Positions 33,922 through 45,098 of a DNA stretch of 64,000 bases are shown one piece after another (the first letter of the stretch is position 1; each line of letters opens with the position of its first letter). The notes beneath the pieces are model-generated. The model searched no databases and was not told where the DNA came from. It saw only the letters and a list, made by a program, of their open reading frames with translations. Both the position numbers and the translations under genes were made by a program. The stretch comes from Dryococelus australis (Eukaryota > Arthropoda > Insecta > Phasmatodea > Phasmatidae), in contig CM057005.1 in assembly GCA_029891345.1 (NCBI GenBank), positions 61,645,760-61,709,759 on the forward strand, read 5' to 3'.

Positions 33922-35642
33922 TGATGGGAGCCTAATTAAAGAGTTTTGAAAATAAAAAGTCAACACTTTTGTGGCTGAAACAGGATTCGAACCACCAACA
34001 CCATAGTTACAGAACTTGACTGAAATGTAGTTTTCATAGCTCTACTAAGAAAAGGAGATTTGTTTAAGTTACTTTAACATCAAATGAAGAGTTTATGGAA
34101 AGAAAATACTATTTTTCAAACACGGAGCAGCGCTGCTATGGATTTACTTTTTATTCGTTAAATTAATTTTATTTTGGCGTGCCAAACAACAAGATTAGAT
34201 AAGTAACTGGCAACCCATTAGTACACTTTCTGTATGGTTGTTAGTTTCACGCAATTTTCTAATTAGCGGATGACTGAGATATCTTTTCAGTTCGCGGCCG
34301 TTTGCGCATTATGCTTAGGATATCATGCAGTGCTTGTCGCTTAAACAAGGAATGTGATTTCTCTTCTGAAGACGACATGTAAATAATTTAATGTATTATT
34401 GCCTATATATTTAGAGTAAAAGTTAAAATTCAAGGGAACGGCCTGTATTATCTCTTTTGCGAAATCTCTCCCTTCCCAGAAATTTTTCAAAGAAATAAAA
34501 ACCAAATTGAAGTGATACAGTGACAGTAAAGGTGCTACTCAATTTTTTTTTTTAATTCTTTATTGTCTTGGCTACGCGAGGCGATGCTACGTTGCACAAA
34601 CGGATTATTAGCTTTCGCTGCAGACCAAGGAGAGAATACACAACACCACTGAATTAGCCATAGACAAAAAGTAAAATGACCTCTAAACTTACTAGCAGAG
34701 ATAACAGGGAACGGTAGATTTGTAACGTTGCAGTATAAGACATGCAATTATTAATACCGATTTAAAAGTAAATGGGGGTATATGTCTCTCAGAGAAGATA
34801 AATTCGCCGTATTATGTCGCAACTGACGGTTCTAAAGGAGCTACGACTTCAGGAAAAGCAGTGCAAACAACTGGTATTTATTCGCTACTTGCAAGCGAAA
34901 CTATTTGCGATATGAAATCTCTTGGGATAAACTATCTTCTCTAAGGTACGTTGGGATCGAAAACAATATCTGCTGAACGCAAACAATAAGTACGCTATAA
35001 AGGACACATACACAAAAATTGCAAAATTAAAATTTATGATGGTTAGTACGCATAAAGCCGAACATAATTTTTTTATGACAATTCTGAATTTAAAGTTGAT
35101 TTCATACTTTTAAAAGTTGCGACAAAACCTTGTCACTGAATCTTTAACTGAAATGTAACCAGTGGGGCAAAGAAAACATAAATCATTATCACGTAATATG
35201 AATTTTTGGTGTCATCCCCGATATTTTTTGGAAGAAATATTTCTAAAACATTTTAAAATTTGTTGATAACAAACGTGGGAAACAATTGCAAAGCTAGGAA
35301 TAAATTTTTTATATAAATATTTTATATTGCAATGGTATGTTATTAATGAATAATTTTTTACCGCTTTGGCACTCATATGAAATCATGGTTTATATATGAA
35401 AAATAATATATTAATAACAATACATATAAATACATATCATAATATAAATAATAAGATATAATAATATTTTCTTACAGTAAATTAAATAAATGTAATTTTT
35501 ATTAGAGCTATGAAAACAACATTCCAGTCGAGTTTTGAAACTGTGGTGTTGGTCGTTGAAATCCTGTTTCACCCACAAAGAAGTTGGCTTTTTATTTTCG
35601 AATTCTTTACATGCATGCATCTTTCTAATTAGGCTCCCATCA
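33922..35642. mobile_element. Long-inverted-arm element, non-autonomous
   Basis: TGATGGGAGCCTAATTA at 33922 is matched by TAATTAGGCTCCCATCA ending at 35642. The similarity continues inward for about 130 bp: left arm to about 34055, right arm from about 35502. The arms include a tRNA-like GGTTCGAATCCTGTTTCAGC (antisense in the left arm). The 1.45-kb interior is AT-rich with no transposase. Total 1721 bp. No clear target duplication. Confidence 0.65.
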
Positions 35643-38283
35643 TAAAATCAGAGGCTTAAATGTGAACATAAAAGTTTTAAGAGATGAACGTGAGAGTGTT
35701 AAGAAACCTTAGGCTGGGAATGCATTCATCAGTGCTCGTTTGTGACTGCCACTTCGAGCGGACTCAAATTATGTCCCGGTCTATTACGAACTGCGGCGTT
35801 TCGTCTTTCGCGATTCCACACCGCTCTTGGGAATTGTTATTTTCCCGTCAGAGGAGCGTTTTACTGCTCCATTCGTGCGAGATGAGGCGGCAGAGTCCAG
35901 ATTTTATGACGTCACCTAGAGCCATGAAGCCAGCAGCTGTGTGTTGTTGGCGAGGGAAGGGTGTCATCCTCCCATCTTCTGGGAGGATCACGACTGTCCA
36001 TCTTAGTTTCTCTACCTGTGTAGTTTTATGTGTGAAGCCACCCTTAGGGAGGGCTGGAGAGACAGGGCGGGATAGAGGGAGATAAGAGTGATTAAAGCTG
36101 GCACCTGCAGATGTCCTCAGTAGTAAGTCGAGACCCTCAAAATTCGCTTTATTATATGAGAACAAGTTAAACTTCAAACACGTGTACCTTTACAACATGT
36201 TTGTCATTGGACCATACTTTATTTGACTCGCCCTGGGTAACTCTGCACCTATAAATGAACGCTTCACCACTGTGTGCTCCAGTCACATGCAGTTAAGTCA
36301 GAAAGGGCGTGGCCTCACAGGTATACAGCAGCCAACGGAGAAACGACGTCGGCTTGAGTGTATACAGTACTGTAGAGTTTAGCTTGGTTCCGAATAATAA
36401 CGGGAATTTTGCATGTCCCTAGTAATAAAGAATAGTTTTTCCCGTAGGATAACTGAAATGGGGTGGAATTTATCAGTTGTGCGTGCGTGTGTTTTCTGAA
36501 TTTGTGGTTTTCCTACCGAGCTATTTTTGTTGATTGTGTTTATCAGCGACCTCAAAACCAACTTCGAGAAATCTTCAGAAAATTATGGTGATATTGCCAT
36601 TATTGTATGCCTACGTAAAGAACATTTCAGAGAGTTTGGCACACGTTTCCCCGAGGCGCTTAGAATATTTCAGCCGAAAAAAAAGCAATTGTGAAGAATT
36701 CAAGTAACAGGCTTTTTTTTTTTTTTCTGATCAATACTTCACTCGTTTACGTTGCTGCAGCGTAGAAAACAATTTTGGAGCCTGGACAATCTTACTCGCC
36801 GCACGACGTTCATCCCGTACTTACACCATTTCAGTGCCTTGCACGCACAGGCGATATAGCGTTAGATACGTTATACTTCGTTACTCAGCGCTTGATTGAT
36901 TCAGTACCTCAATAACGCAAGGTTCTTACTATGTGCAATTCTTGAGGCAGATTCGCAATGAAGTTAATACGGTGCTCGTTAAGTTATTTTGCACTCTCGG
37001 TATGTTTTGGTCTAGGTGACACAAGGGTGGTTTGCGTCAGAATAAATATGACGTTATATTATTTTTTCGTGCTAAATTTAAACTACTTCAGCCCAATGTA
37101 AATGCAACACAGTGTCTACCAAATAAATACAAGAACTATTAACTGTATTTTGTTTTCTGTATTCACTTTTGTCTCAAACAAACTTCCTTTGGTACTGTGG
37201 ATTGTGTTTTCGCATCAGCTCAAAAATTTTATTTGATTGCAATGGATGACTAAGTTTATTTCGTGAGCGAGCATGCGTCTTTGAGTGATAAAACAGATTA
37301 TCTATTTTAAAAACAGAATTGACACATTTCTAAAATTCATGGGCGCAAATGCGTGATGAGTGAGAAATATTTTCATGGGCACATAGGTGCAACTGCTTGA
37401 TATATAAAAACAACATCTTACAAATACTAAATATATTTGTTAGGCCTGTATTACGACTTAAGTCACGCGCGTTTCTTTACTCCATTCTGAATACAGCTAC
37501 TAATTTTAGTAACAATTTGAGCATATAGTTAAAGGAAAGCTTCCATTTTAACTGCAGTGTGAATCAGCCCCTTGGGCCGGGCTGAAACGGCAGATGTTTC
37601 TGTCTGTGTTATGTAAAAATTCCAATATTTCGTTTCCGGGAAAATTGAGGTAAGTACGATTTAATGTTTGTCCGTACTATGCCAATTAAGATCTACTTAG
37701 TATTATACATTGTTTCTTGAGCTGTGTATACTGGATTACACTGACCTCAAGGATTTCTTCGAATCGGCAATATTTTCCGAGACGTAATGATAAACCAAAA
37801 TAATAAAGGCTCACGATGAAAGTTAAAACTAACATAATTATAAAACAATTACTGATTGGTTTATAATGCCCACGAACTACAGATTTAAAAAAATCCATAG
37901 CTTTATTTATAAATTATTGAATTTTTACATAGTAGGTACCGAAAAATGTGAGCATTATATAAAAACCAGTAAACTGCCTAGGTAAATACCAGTACTGGTA
38001 TCATATACGTTTACAGGTAACCTAAAAAAATTTCTAAGTTATGTATTCTATACGTCACTTCCATGTAAAGGTTTTGGTAGTTACAGCCTGAAAATTTTAG
38101 GATTTATTAGAGAATCACGACTCAAATCTGTTCAGAGATTTCATCTGCAACTTCATCGAGGTAATTTTAGTTTTATTGGAAAATGAAAGCATACAAATAA
38201 GTAGTTGACGTCGGAAACAGTATATTTTATACCCGTAACTAATTAATCATATAAAAGTGTGGTTACAGTAGTGTTGAGTTGAG
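35643..38283. other. Non-coding DNA, nothing firm
   Basis: A GC-richer stretch at 35690-36090 holds a 133-codon frame without a recognisable domain. The rest is AT-rich. No repeat-family copy recognised. Confidence 0.45.
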
Positions 38284-38523
38284 TAATTTGGCGGCTCTTA
38301 ACAACAAGGTCTTGAGAGCCGACGAGGGTGAAATGAGGTGATAAAGAAGAGCACCGGAATGCAAAAGCAAGAGTAATAGGAGCTCTCCGAGATAACCCGC
38401 CAACCAGGGGCACCGTTCGGAACGATTCCCATTTGCCGAAATCCGGGGGTGACTAGGCCGTGGATTGAACCCGGTTTGCCTTGGTAGCGGGCGAGCATGC
38501 TAACCGCTCAGCCACCGCAGCAC
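38284..38523 (-). mobile_element. SINE-A copy 7, near complete
   Basis: Reverse orientation, from the complement of the 3' end (GGCTCTTAACAACAAGGTCT) to the complement of the head (GCTAACCGCTCAGCCACCGC). Confidence 0.9.
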
Positions 38524-38874
38524 CTATATTCATTGCGGAAAGGAGATGCGTTATATATATATATACATATATATAACTCTTACATCAATTGGGTGATTAC
38601 AAAAATTGGATATTTTAATATATTCATTGTGGAAAGGGGACACGTTATATATGTAAAAATATTGCGTACGTCATTAATGATATAAATTAATGATTTAATA
38701 AAACCGTATTTATGTAATATATTTGTTTTTGAAAGGAGAAATATTATATAGAAGTATTCTGTACGTCATTATTGATATAAATTAGAGATTCCATAAAAGC
38801 ATGATTATGTAATGTATAAAATGCTGAAAGGAGGCAGATTGTAAATAAATATTCGGTACATGGTTAATGATAGT
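38524..38874 (+). repeat. Tandem satellite L, about 97-bp units
   Basis: Units share a (G)AAAGG(A/G)GA(C/A)(A/G)...TTATAT block, then TACGTCATTA(A/T)TGATATAAATTA, then TTATGTAATGTAT. I read units starting near 38526, 38624, 38730 and 38822. The array stops inside a unit at about 38874, where element M begins. A last partial copy (AGTGGAAAGGGGACACATTA) is seen after M at 39783-39804. Confidence 0.65.
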
Positions 38875-39750
38875 GTTACGTGCTGCAGCTGGCGCCGACT
38901 CCGCTGCCCCGGGCAGTAATCGGAGACCCGCAAACCCCACCCACTCTTTCTGGAACGATGCGCTCGTGGCTGTCTGCCCCGATTCTGGGAATACCATGAA
39001 GGCCGACAGTGGCGAGACTTACTGGCGTCACAGACCACCTCTCGCCTGCTAGAGCTTCCGATACGTTTAGCGGTGACGCAAGAATGTTCTGGTGAGACTG
39101 GCTGGCGCCTCAGTCCTCCGCGACGCATCACGCGAGTTGGGGAAGAGTCTAGGTGGCGGCCTAAGACACTATATATACTGCCGCAATCCAGCGGCCGGCA
39201 GTCTTTGTGGAGGCCGCCTGGCGAGTGTGCGCAAGTGAAGAAATGTGTGGACGACGACTGGAGATTGCGGGACGACATCGGGCTAGGTGTCCGTGGCGTG
39301 ATTGGACGAGAGGGTGTGAAACCGACGAGTGAAGCCTGCTGTGCGTGAGGGCGCTTGGAGGACTCTAGAACATCACGACTGGCGGGACATGGACTGAACT
39401 GAGGTGGGACTGGATGAAAGTGTAATACTGATTTTATTGTAAATATTCAAAATGTAAAATCTGGAAGCATAAATTTTAAAATAATTTAATAGGTGGATAC
39501 ACTGTATATTGGGACTGATCTTTAATTATTTAATTTCATTGATTTCTTTATCGTAATTATAAACTCAATTAATTGGTATCAATTGTTAACATAACGTGAT
39601 TTCAATTTATTGTGAGAATTTGAGTTCAGAGAATTTTGCTGTTGTTATTGTAAATAAAATAAGGAAATTGGGATTAATTCTTTCATTTGATTAAGACCTC
39701 CACCCCTTAACGAACTTGGTATAGCCCACTTAATTTATATATATGTGTGT
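38875..39750 (+). mobile_element. Element M: GC-rich, LTR-like block
   Basis: It starts TGTTACGTGCTGCAGCTGGC and has a TATA box (TATATATA at 39170-39177) followed by a GC-rich leader. After that comes an AT-rich part with AATAAA at 39653-39658. Promoter, leader and polyadenylation order is that of an LTR. It interrupts satellite L. The right end is uncertain, and no gag/pol sequence adjoins, so it would be a solo LTR. Overlapping frames on both strands look non-coding. Confidence 0.45.
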
Positions 39751-40129
39751 GTGTGATTACAAAAAATCAGTGTTGTGTAATATTAGTGGAAAGGGGACAC
39801 ATTACACTCCGTATATTACCCGGAATCATCGCTTTCACAATGACAAAAGCCAGCCAAGCTTCAGGCATCTCTCACGGCTTTGGATCTGAGCAAAGGCGGG
39901 GCTGGTCTTGTGTGTTCCAGAAGCTGTATAGATGTCCGGATTACCGGCCAGCGGCGTAACGGTCGAGAGGTAGGTGCATTAAACAGGATCATACTGCGCG
40001 TCTCCTGGAGCAACAAGGATTCAAAGGTACTGGATGCTTATTTGTCGCGACAAGTTCTATCAACATTCATCTGACACTCATCATTGGTCGTTATGACACG
40101 CAACGCAACGCCTTTACTTGGATAGTAAC

Positions 40130-40167
<38 letters not shown>

Positions 40168-40339
40168 AAAGGAAAACTTTTTTTGAGGATTTTTGATGGA
40201 AAAGTAGCCAGATAGATTCCAATTTTTAAGTTATATCCTAGAACACAGCACTAAAATTTTGACCTACGATGAACGCAAGAATAAAAGGCTGATGATCTTG
40301 TATGTTCATACAAGCACATACTTGATAAACTTCCTTATG
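39751..40339. other. Satellite L remnant, then unassigned DNA with an A29 run
   Basis: 39755-39806 is an L-like unit. An A29 run spans 40137-40165 and could be a retroposed tail, but no recognisable SINE or LINE precedes it. Confidence 0.45.
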
Positions 40340-40574
40340 TAGGCTGTTCACGGTAAAGTGAGTGCTTTTGAAAGTGCTCTCCTTTTTTAATAATAGTCAA
40401 TGAATATATTTTATTTCAGTCTTAGACGCTAACTTCTGAGTGCGGTGGAATAAACACACTGTGTTTATTACTCACAGCAACATTTATTTTAAAAGGTGGG
40501 TAAAGGACAAAAATAGCCGAAAGAAAAAGTTACTAGGGCCTCAAAAGTGCTCACTTTACCGTGAACAGACTATA
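40340..40574 (+). mobile_element. MITE-A copy 6
   Basis: TAGGCTGTTCACGGTAAAGT left and CTTTACCGTGAACAGACTATA right, canonical interior. Confidence 0.88.
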
Positions 40575-40720
40575 AGAAGGTACATTAATAGTGAACAACG
40601 ATTAGTGCTTTAATGACCAATTTCTAGTTGCGTTATATCAGCCAACACTTACGCAGGAATAATCGCCTTTAATGTAAATAAGATTCTGAAAATATGGCCC
40701 GCTTATTTTCTTCCAACACC

Positions 40721-40907
40721 GTGGCGCAGTCGGTTGGTGCGCCACCGATCTGTGGTGCGGGAGGCTCTGGGTTCGCATCCCGGGTAAGGCATGGGTATTA
40801 ATTTGAGTTAGGTTAGAAGTTAGTCTGCAAGCTGTCCCCTGCTAAGCTTTCCAGCATAAAACCGGATGACGTTAAAAAGCCCTTTACAATACAACACAAC
40901 ACAATTT
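40721..40907 (+). mobile_element. SINE-J copy 2
   Basis: Head CCGTGGCGCAGTCGGTTGGT (A-box region) and B-box GGGTTCGCATCCC, then GGTAAGGCATGGGTATTAAT, ending in a CAACA-type tail. Same family as 20205-20435. Confidence 0.75.
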
Positions 40908-41640
40908 TCTTCCAACAGTTGTTAGGGTGTAAAACATAACATTAAAGAACTTTATTTCATAAGTGCATGTTTCACTGTTAAAGTGCGTGTTAGTATGTAT
41001 CACAGAAAAAATTAACACCCTGAAGTAAGTGCATGAGAAATACCATATATGTACATGGCACTTAATATATGACAGCATATCCCAAGTAGCAACCTACGTT
41101 GGCCCAACGGTTAGTATTTGGTTGGTAAGGTTGGAAATAAGTTGTTTTGGAATCCAAATTTTCCATAATGTTTTGAAATATAATTATAAATGTAATGTTG
41201 GTGTAGTAATATTTCCAGGCAAATTTCTAAATTGTATTTATAGAAAAGGTTTTGTTTCAAAGAAGATTTAATTAATTAATATAAACGAAATTCTTCCAGC
41301 TATAATTTTAAACGGAGAAGTAAGAGAATAAATTATTCTAATATTTTTGTTCCATTTGAAATATTTAACATCTAAGTAATTTATGAACTTGAAAGGATTT
41401 TATAGTGGAATGAATTATTATATTTTAACAATTGAAGTCTGTTTGGCACGTTGATATGAAGGCTTATGTTGGATCGCCAGTCATATTCGAATAAAAACTG
41501 GTATATGTTAACACACATCGATTTTCCACATATGTAAGAGAAAATTATCCTTGGACATTGTTCGTAATGTTATGCATTAAGCGCTTTGATTCACCAAAGT
41601 GTTTTAAAAGGTCGAGCGAGTAGGTTGAAGTAGTAGGTGC
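40908..41640. other. AT-rich DNA upstream of the candidate gene
   Basis: Contains a CTACGTTGGCCCAACGG palindromic motif at about 41096-41112. No TATA box or other promoter feature stands out. Confidence 0.4.
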
Positions 41641-41699
41641 GGGCTGATCCTGGACTTTCCTGTTTTCGGTTTTTTTTTGTGTTCTTACCTAGTCTCCAG

Positions 41700-41788
41700 G
41701 TACGTATCTGTGTTGCATTAATAGTTTATTTCCTTTTTGCATATTATATTAGTTTTTACGATACTTAACATTTTTTATTTTTTTTCAG
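41700..41788 (+). other. Candidate 89-nt intron in the 5' leader of the 41802 frame
   Basis: Donor CTCCAG|GTACGT at 41700, branch-like CTTAAC with A at 41768, T-rich tract, acceptor TTTTTTTTCAG|AT at 41788. Size and spacing fit small insect introns. Any single GT-AG pair can arise by chance, so this rests on the combined match and its position 13 nt before an ATG. Confidence 0.45.
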
Positions 41789-41801
41789 ATTTCCTCCTGA
41801 C

Positions 41802-42164
41802 ATGTATCCAAGGCGCATCCGTTCTTCTGGATACTACCCGAGGAAGGTTTATCGTAATATTGTGTCTTTTACTAAGTATGTCAATAAAGATGATAGGTCT
41901 TGGACAGTTAAGATCCTTAATATACAAGAGAGTTCTAATTTGTTGTCTTTTTTGTACCATTTTGGTCTTCAAGGAATAACTCCTAAAGCAGGTAGTGGTT
42001 TATTGGAAATGTATTTCTTCAGAAGATATCATGTCGAGAAGGAGCCTGCACCAAACGAGATTAGTGAGATTGATCCAAACAGGATAATATGTTGGAAGAC
42101 TTTTCCAGTTCATGAGGGCAAGGCAGGCAATACTGCTGTAATTAGTGTTTTTGGTAATGCCTGA
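41802..42164 (+). CDS. Unrecognised 120-residue basic protein, candidate gene
   Basis: Starts MYPRRIRSSGYYPRKVYRN, so the N-terminus is rich in Arg, Lys and Tyr, followed by a mixed alpha/beta-looking region with no signal peptide or membrane segment. The ATG is 13 nt after a good 3' splice site and is the first in the frame. The frame is unusually long for this AT-rich DNA. The stop lies at the edge of a MITE-A copy, whose AATAAA boxes (about 42257 and 42313) could serve for polyadenylation. I do not recognise a family. A basic N-terminus occurs in many nucleic-acid-binding proteins and in some small viral coat proteins, but nothing here proves either. It could also be a chance frame. Confidence 0.4.
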   Translation: MYPRRIRSSGYYPRKVYRNIVSFTKYVNKDDRSWTVKILNIQESSNLLSFLYHFGLQGITPKAGSGLLEMYFFRRYHVEKEPAPNEISEIDPNRIICWKTFPVHEGKAGNTAVISVFGNA

Positions 42165-42388
42165 AGTCAGTACTTTGGGGCCTTAGTTACTTTTTAAGTT
42201 AAGCCATTTTTTAATCCTTTAACCATATTTTGAAACAAATTTTACCATGTAAGTAATAAACACAGTGTGTTTATTTTCCACCCCACTTGGGAAGCTAACA
42301 TCCAAGGCTAAAATAAAATATATTTATTGACTACTAATCCAAAGGAGAGGGTATTCAAAAGTTCTCACTTTACCATGAATAGTCTATA
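42165..42388 (-). mobile_element. MITE-A copy 7, left edge eroded
   Basis: Reverse orientation. It begins within the terminal repeat (AGTCAGTACTTTGGGGCC, cf. AGTGAGCACTTTTGAGGCC) and ends TTTACCATGAATAGTCTATA. About 20 bp of the left terminal repeat is missing or altered where the 41802 frame ends. Confidence 0.8.
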
Positions 42389-42480
42389 CAATGTGTAACT
42401 GAAAATCACCGACAAACACCGGAGGTGATTCCTGACGAACATAAAAGACGATAATGTATGTAATATTTTTCCATAAAATG

Positions 42481-42859
42481 ATTATTAGGGGAACTACGCG
42501 GCTTCAAAAAACTACCTTATAAGTAATTTTCGTTACAAGTATCAGGAACTGCTTGCGATTAAGCAACGAGTCGGTGAATAGTGTTTTGTAAAACGGAGAT
42601 CTCACAGTGTAAAAATGTGGTTGGTAATACCATCCCCCTTCATCACAAAATAGTGGCACTGATGCTGATTCGTAACTAAACACAGGATGGGAACCTCTAT
42701 TTTCTAGGTTAAGAGGAGTCGTATTACCAGCCACATTTTCACATATATAAGATTTCTGTTCTACAAAACACTATTCACCGCTTTTGTTGCTTAATCGCAA
42801 GTAGTTCCTGATATTTGCAAATAAAATAATTTTTGGGGGTGCATAGCTCCTCTAATAAT
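42481..42859. mobile_element. Foldback element with about 145-bp inverted arms
   Basis: The left arm 42481-42633 and the right arm 42716-42859 are inverted copies. ATCAGGAACTGCTTGCGATT and GTGAATAGTGTTTTGTAAAA on the left match their reverse complements on the right with few changes, and both arms end ATTATTAG(G/A)GGA(A/G)CTA. The unique centre is only about 80 bp. No coding capacity. The single strand would fold into one long hairpin. Confidence 0.85.
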
Positions 42860-42884
42860 TACTTTAGGGAAATTGCCATAAATT

Positions 42885-43020
42885 GATTGGTCTCCAACTC
42901 ATAACACGACGTTGGACCAATGTAGACCCGAGTGTGATATTGATGTTCAACCGAAGTTGTTTTCACAACGTTGGCCCAACCTTAGATCAAACGTTGATCT
43001 AACTTTGTCACAACCAAAAA
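42885..43020. repeat. AACGTTGG-type palindromic repeat block
   Basis: Several copies of (C)AACGTTGG(A/C)CCAA and AACGTTGATCTAAC-like motifs in 135 bp, related to CTACGTTGGCCCAACGG at about 41096. Possibly a MITE remnant. Confidence 0.4.
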
Positions 43021-43218
43021 TTGCTGTATGGTTTACGAGAATCAAGAGCGTAGCACTGAGGAAAAATCAGGAATCGAATATCGTTCGCCGAAAATCTGAG
43101 GCGTAATGGCAGTTGGTTGCATTCCATAATGGCGTAAGTACGCATTGTTTGTGTGATCAACGAAGTTTGAGAAAGGTCCTATAGTGAGGTCTTCAAGAGA
43201 GCGGATGGTCAAACTGCA

Positions 43219-43993
43219 CACTGTAAAAAATAATGGTAAAATTTCCTGACAAGTGTAAGGTGGTATTTGCAAACTTGTGGGGAAAACATAGTTTTCCTTA
43301 TGTGTAAGGTAAAATTACCGCACTGTGGAGTAAAATTCACGTACATCTTAGTGAAAAATCCCATACATGGATGGGAACATTACCATACGACGTGTGGATC
43401 TCCTAGTCGACTTGTGACTATTTGATATTTGTATAAATATTTGTTTTCTACCTTAAAATTAATTTTTGTTTTGTAGTCATACAGGCTGTTCAACATTGCT
43501 CTTTATGTGTAAGGTATAATTGCCGCACTCTGGAGTAAAATTCAGCCAAGTGGGAGGAAGGGTGGAAAAAAAACGATCCTATAGCTCACTAATATTCACG
43601 TCTAAAGTCTTGTTTTGTGATCGCGGTGTAATGGATGGCGCCTCGGGTTATCATGGTAGAAATCCATGGTTCGCGCCCACTCTCTGGCAAATGTCGAGGA
43701 TTTTAGAGTTAAGGTTTCGGTTACTATTCCTCAGAGGATACAGGTAAAAAAAAATTAACAATATTAGGTGCATTTTTATATATAGTTTTATTGTACGATA
43801 TAGTTAATATTACCTTACTTGTATGGGATTATCCCCCACTTTTGTCAGATTCTTTTTCCGTACGATTAGGGATTAGTACCTTACTTGTAAAGTAAATTTA
43901 CTCCACATTTGACAGGTAATTTTACCTTTTATGTAGAGTAAATTAGCTTCCCTTACATGTAAGGGAATTTTCCCTTAATTTTTTTCTGCAGTG
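43219..43993 (+). mobile_element. Element Q copy 2 (CACTG ends, tRNA-like core)
   Basis: 775 bp. Ends CACTGTAAAAAATAATGGTA and TTTTTTTCTGCAGTG, with CA directly outside both ends. The core has GGTGTAATGGATGG and GGTTCGCGCCCAC, pol III box-like, then GTTAAGGTTTCGGTTACTATT as in copy 1. It lacks the extra tRNA-like segment of copy 1. Confidence 0.75.
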
Positions 43994-44704
43994 CAGAATA
44001 GCGCACCATGTTGGACTTGAAGTGTCAGCAGTGCGTTTATATTGGCTCCGTTGATCAGGGGAAGGTATTTTGGAGAGCAGAAAAATTTAAATTACCCCCA
44101 ATGATCGCTATAAAGTAGAAATGATCCTAGCAAACCGCACAGCAAAAACAGGGTAGATGAGAGGCAGTATTGATCAAGGAATAACAGCTAGGTCAAACAC
44201 AGCAAACGTTTGCTTGGAGTTAGGGTTCGAACATGCATCTTTCTTGACTGACTTCCAGCATCCAATGCTTTCTCCAGTACGCTCTCTAAATTAAAATACG
44301 TGGAAAACCCTTGATTTGCAGTGAAAATTCAACTACTCGAATCAGTGAAAATAGCTTCACCTAGAATCGGTAGAAAAACCACTTTTTTTTTCGGTGAAAT
44401 AATGTCACTGATTGAATCAGTGACAGCCATCTGCGTGCGGCGAATAAAATACTTGTTTGATTGAATTAAGCCTAATAATTACGGGAAATAAACATATTTC
44501 CGAAAGTCACTGTCCATATTGTGCAGTTTTAAGAAATTTAAAGTACTAAAAATAAAAATAATGATGTGCTCAGGATTTGTATCTGCAGTTTCTCACTTCC
44601 CAGACTGTTACCTTACCAATCGAACTACCATGCAAACGATGTATGTCCTTTATTTTGGTTTTTAGTTTAATTGGCAACATTAAGATCGTTTAAACAAATA
44701 GTAC
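43994..44704. other. Non-coding DNA
   Basis: Holds a perfect palindrome TCACTGATTGAATCAGTGA near 44405 within a patch of repeated GAATCAGTGA-like words. No gene recognised. Confidence 0.4.
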
Positions 44705-45098
44705 ATATGAATGCACTCACTTCATCACATTTTGAAACATTCAAACCCATGCTTGCATATAAGTAAACGGGCGCACTGAGTGACATGCCCCCGGTAAAGT
44801 TGGTTACGATGGAGGGAAGTAGTTTCATATAGTAACGTCGAACAAAAAGTGTTAGGTTATCATTTGTGATAACTTAAATCATTTTACTGGCTTTCTGTAT
44901 TTTTTAATGCCATTAAGTGGAACAATTAGTGCATTTATACAATATTTACATTTCAAATAATTTCACAAACGCGTGGATAAAGTGATGAAGCCCATGGCAA
45001 TGTTAATTTTGCACAAGGCGGAAGAATACGCAACACGCATTCAAGTAGATCTTTAGCAGGGCTTTCAAATGTGCTTATTTTACCATGAACAGCCTATA
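44705..45098 (+). mobile_element. MITE-B copy 4
   Basis: Left part eroded. From GGCGCACTGAGTGACATG onward it follows the family through GGTAAAGTTGGTTACGATGG, GATAAAGTGATGAAGCCCAT and the right end TTTACCATGAACAGCCTATA. Confidence 0.8.

Noticed and set aside
38805-39348. Long overlapping frames on both strands in the GC-rich block
   Set aside because: Frames are open on both strands because of GC content. The block has LTR-like signals and no protein motif.
40137-40165. A29 run as tail of a retroposed gene
   Set aside because: No recognisable exon or SINE/LINE sequence lies just upstream and no flanking target duplication was seen.
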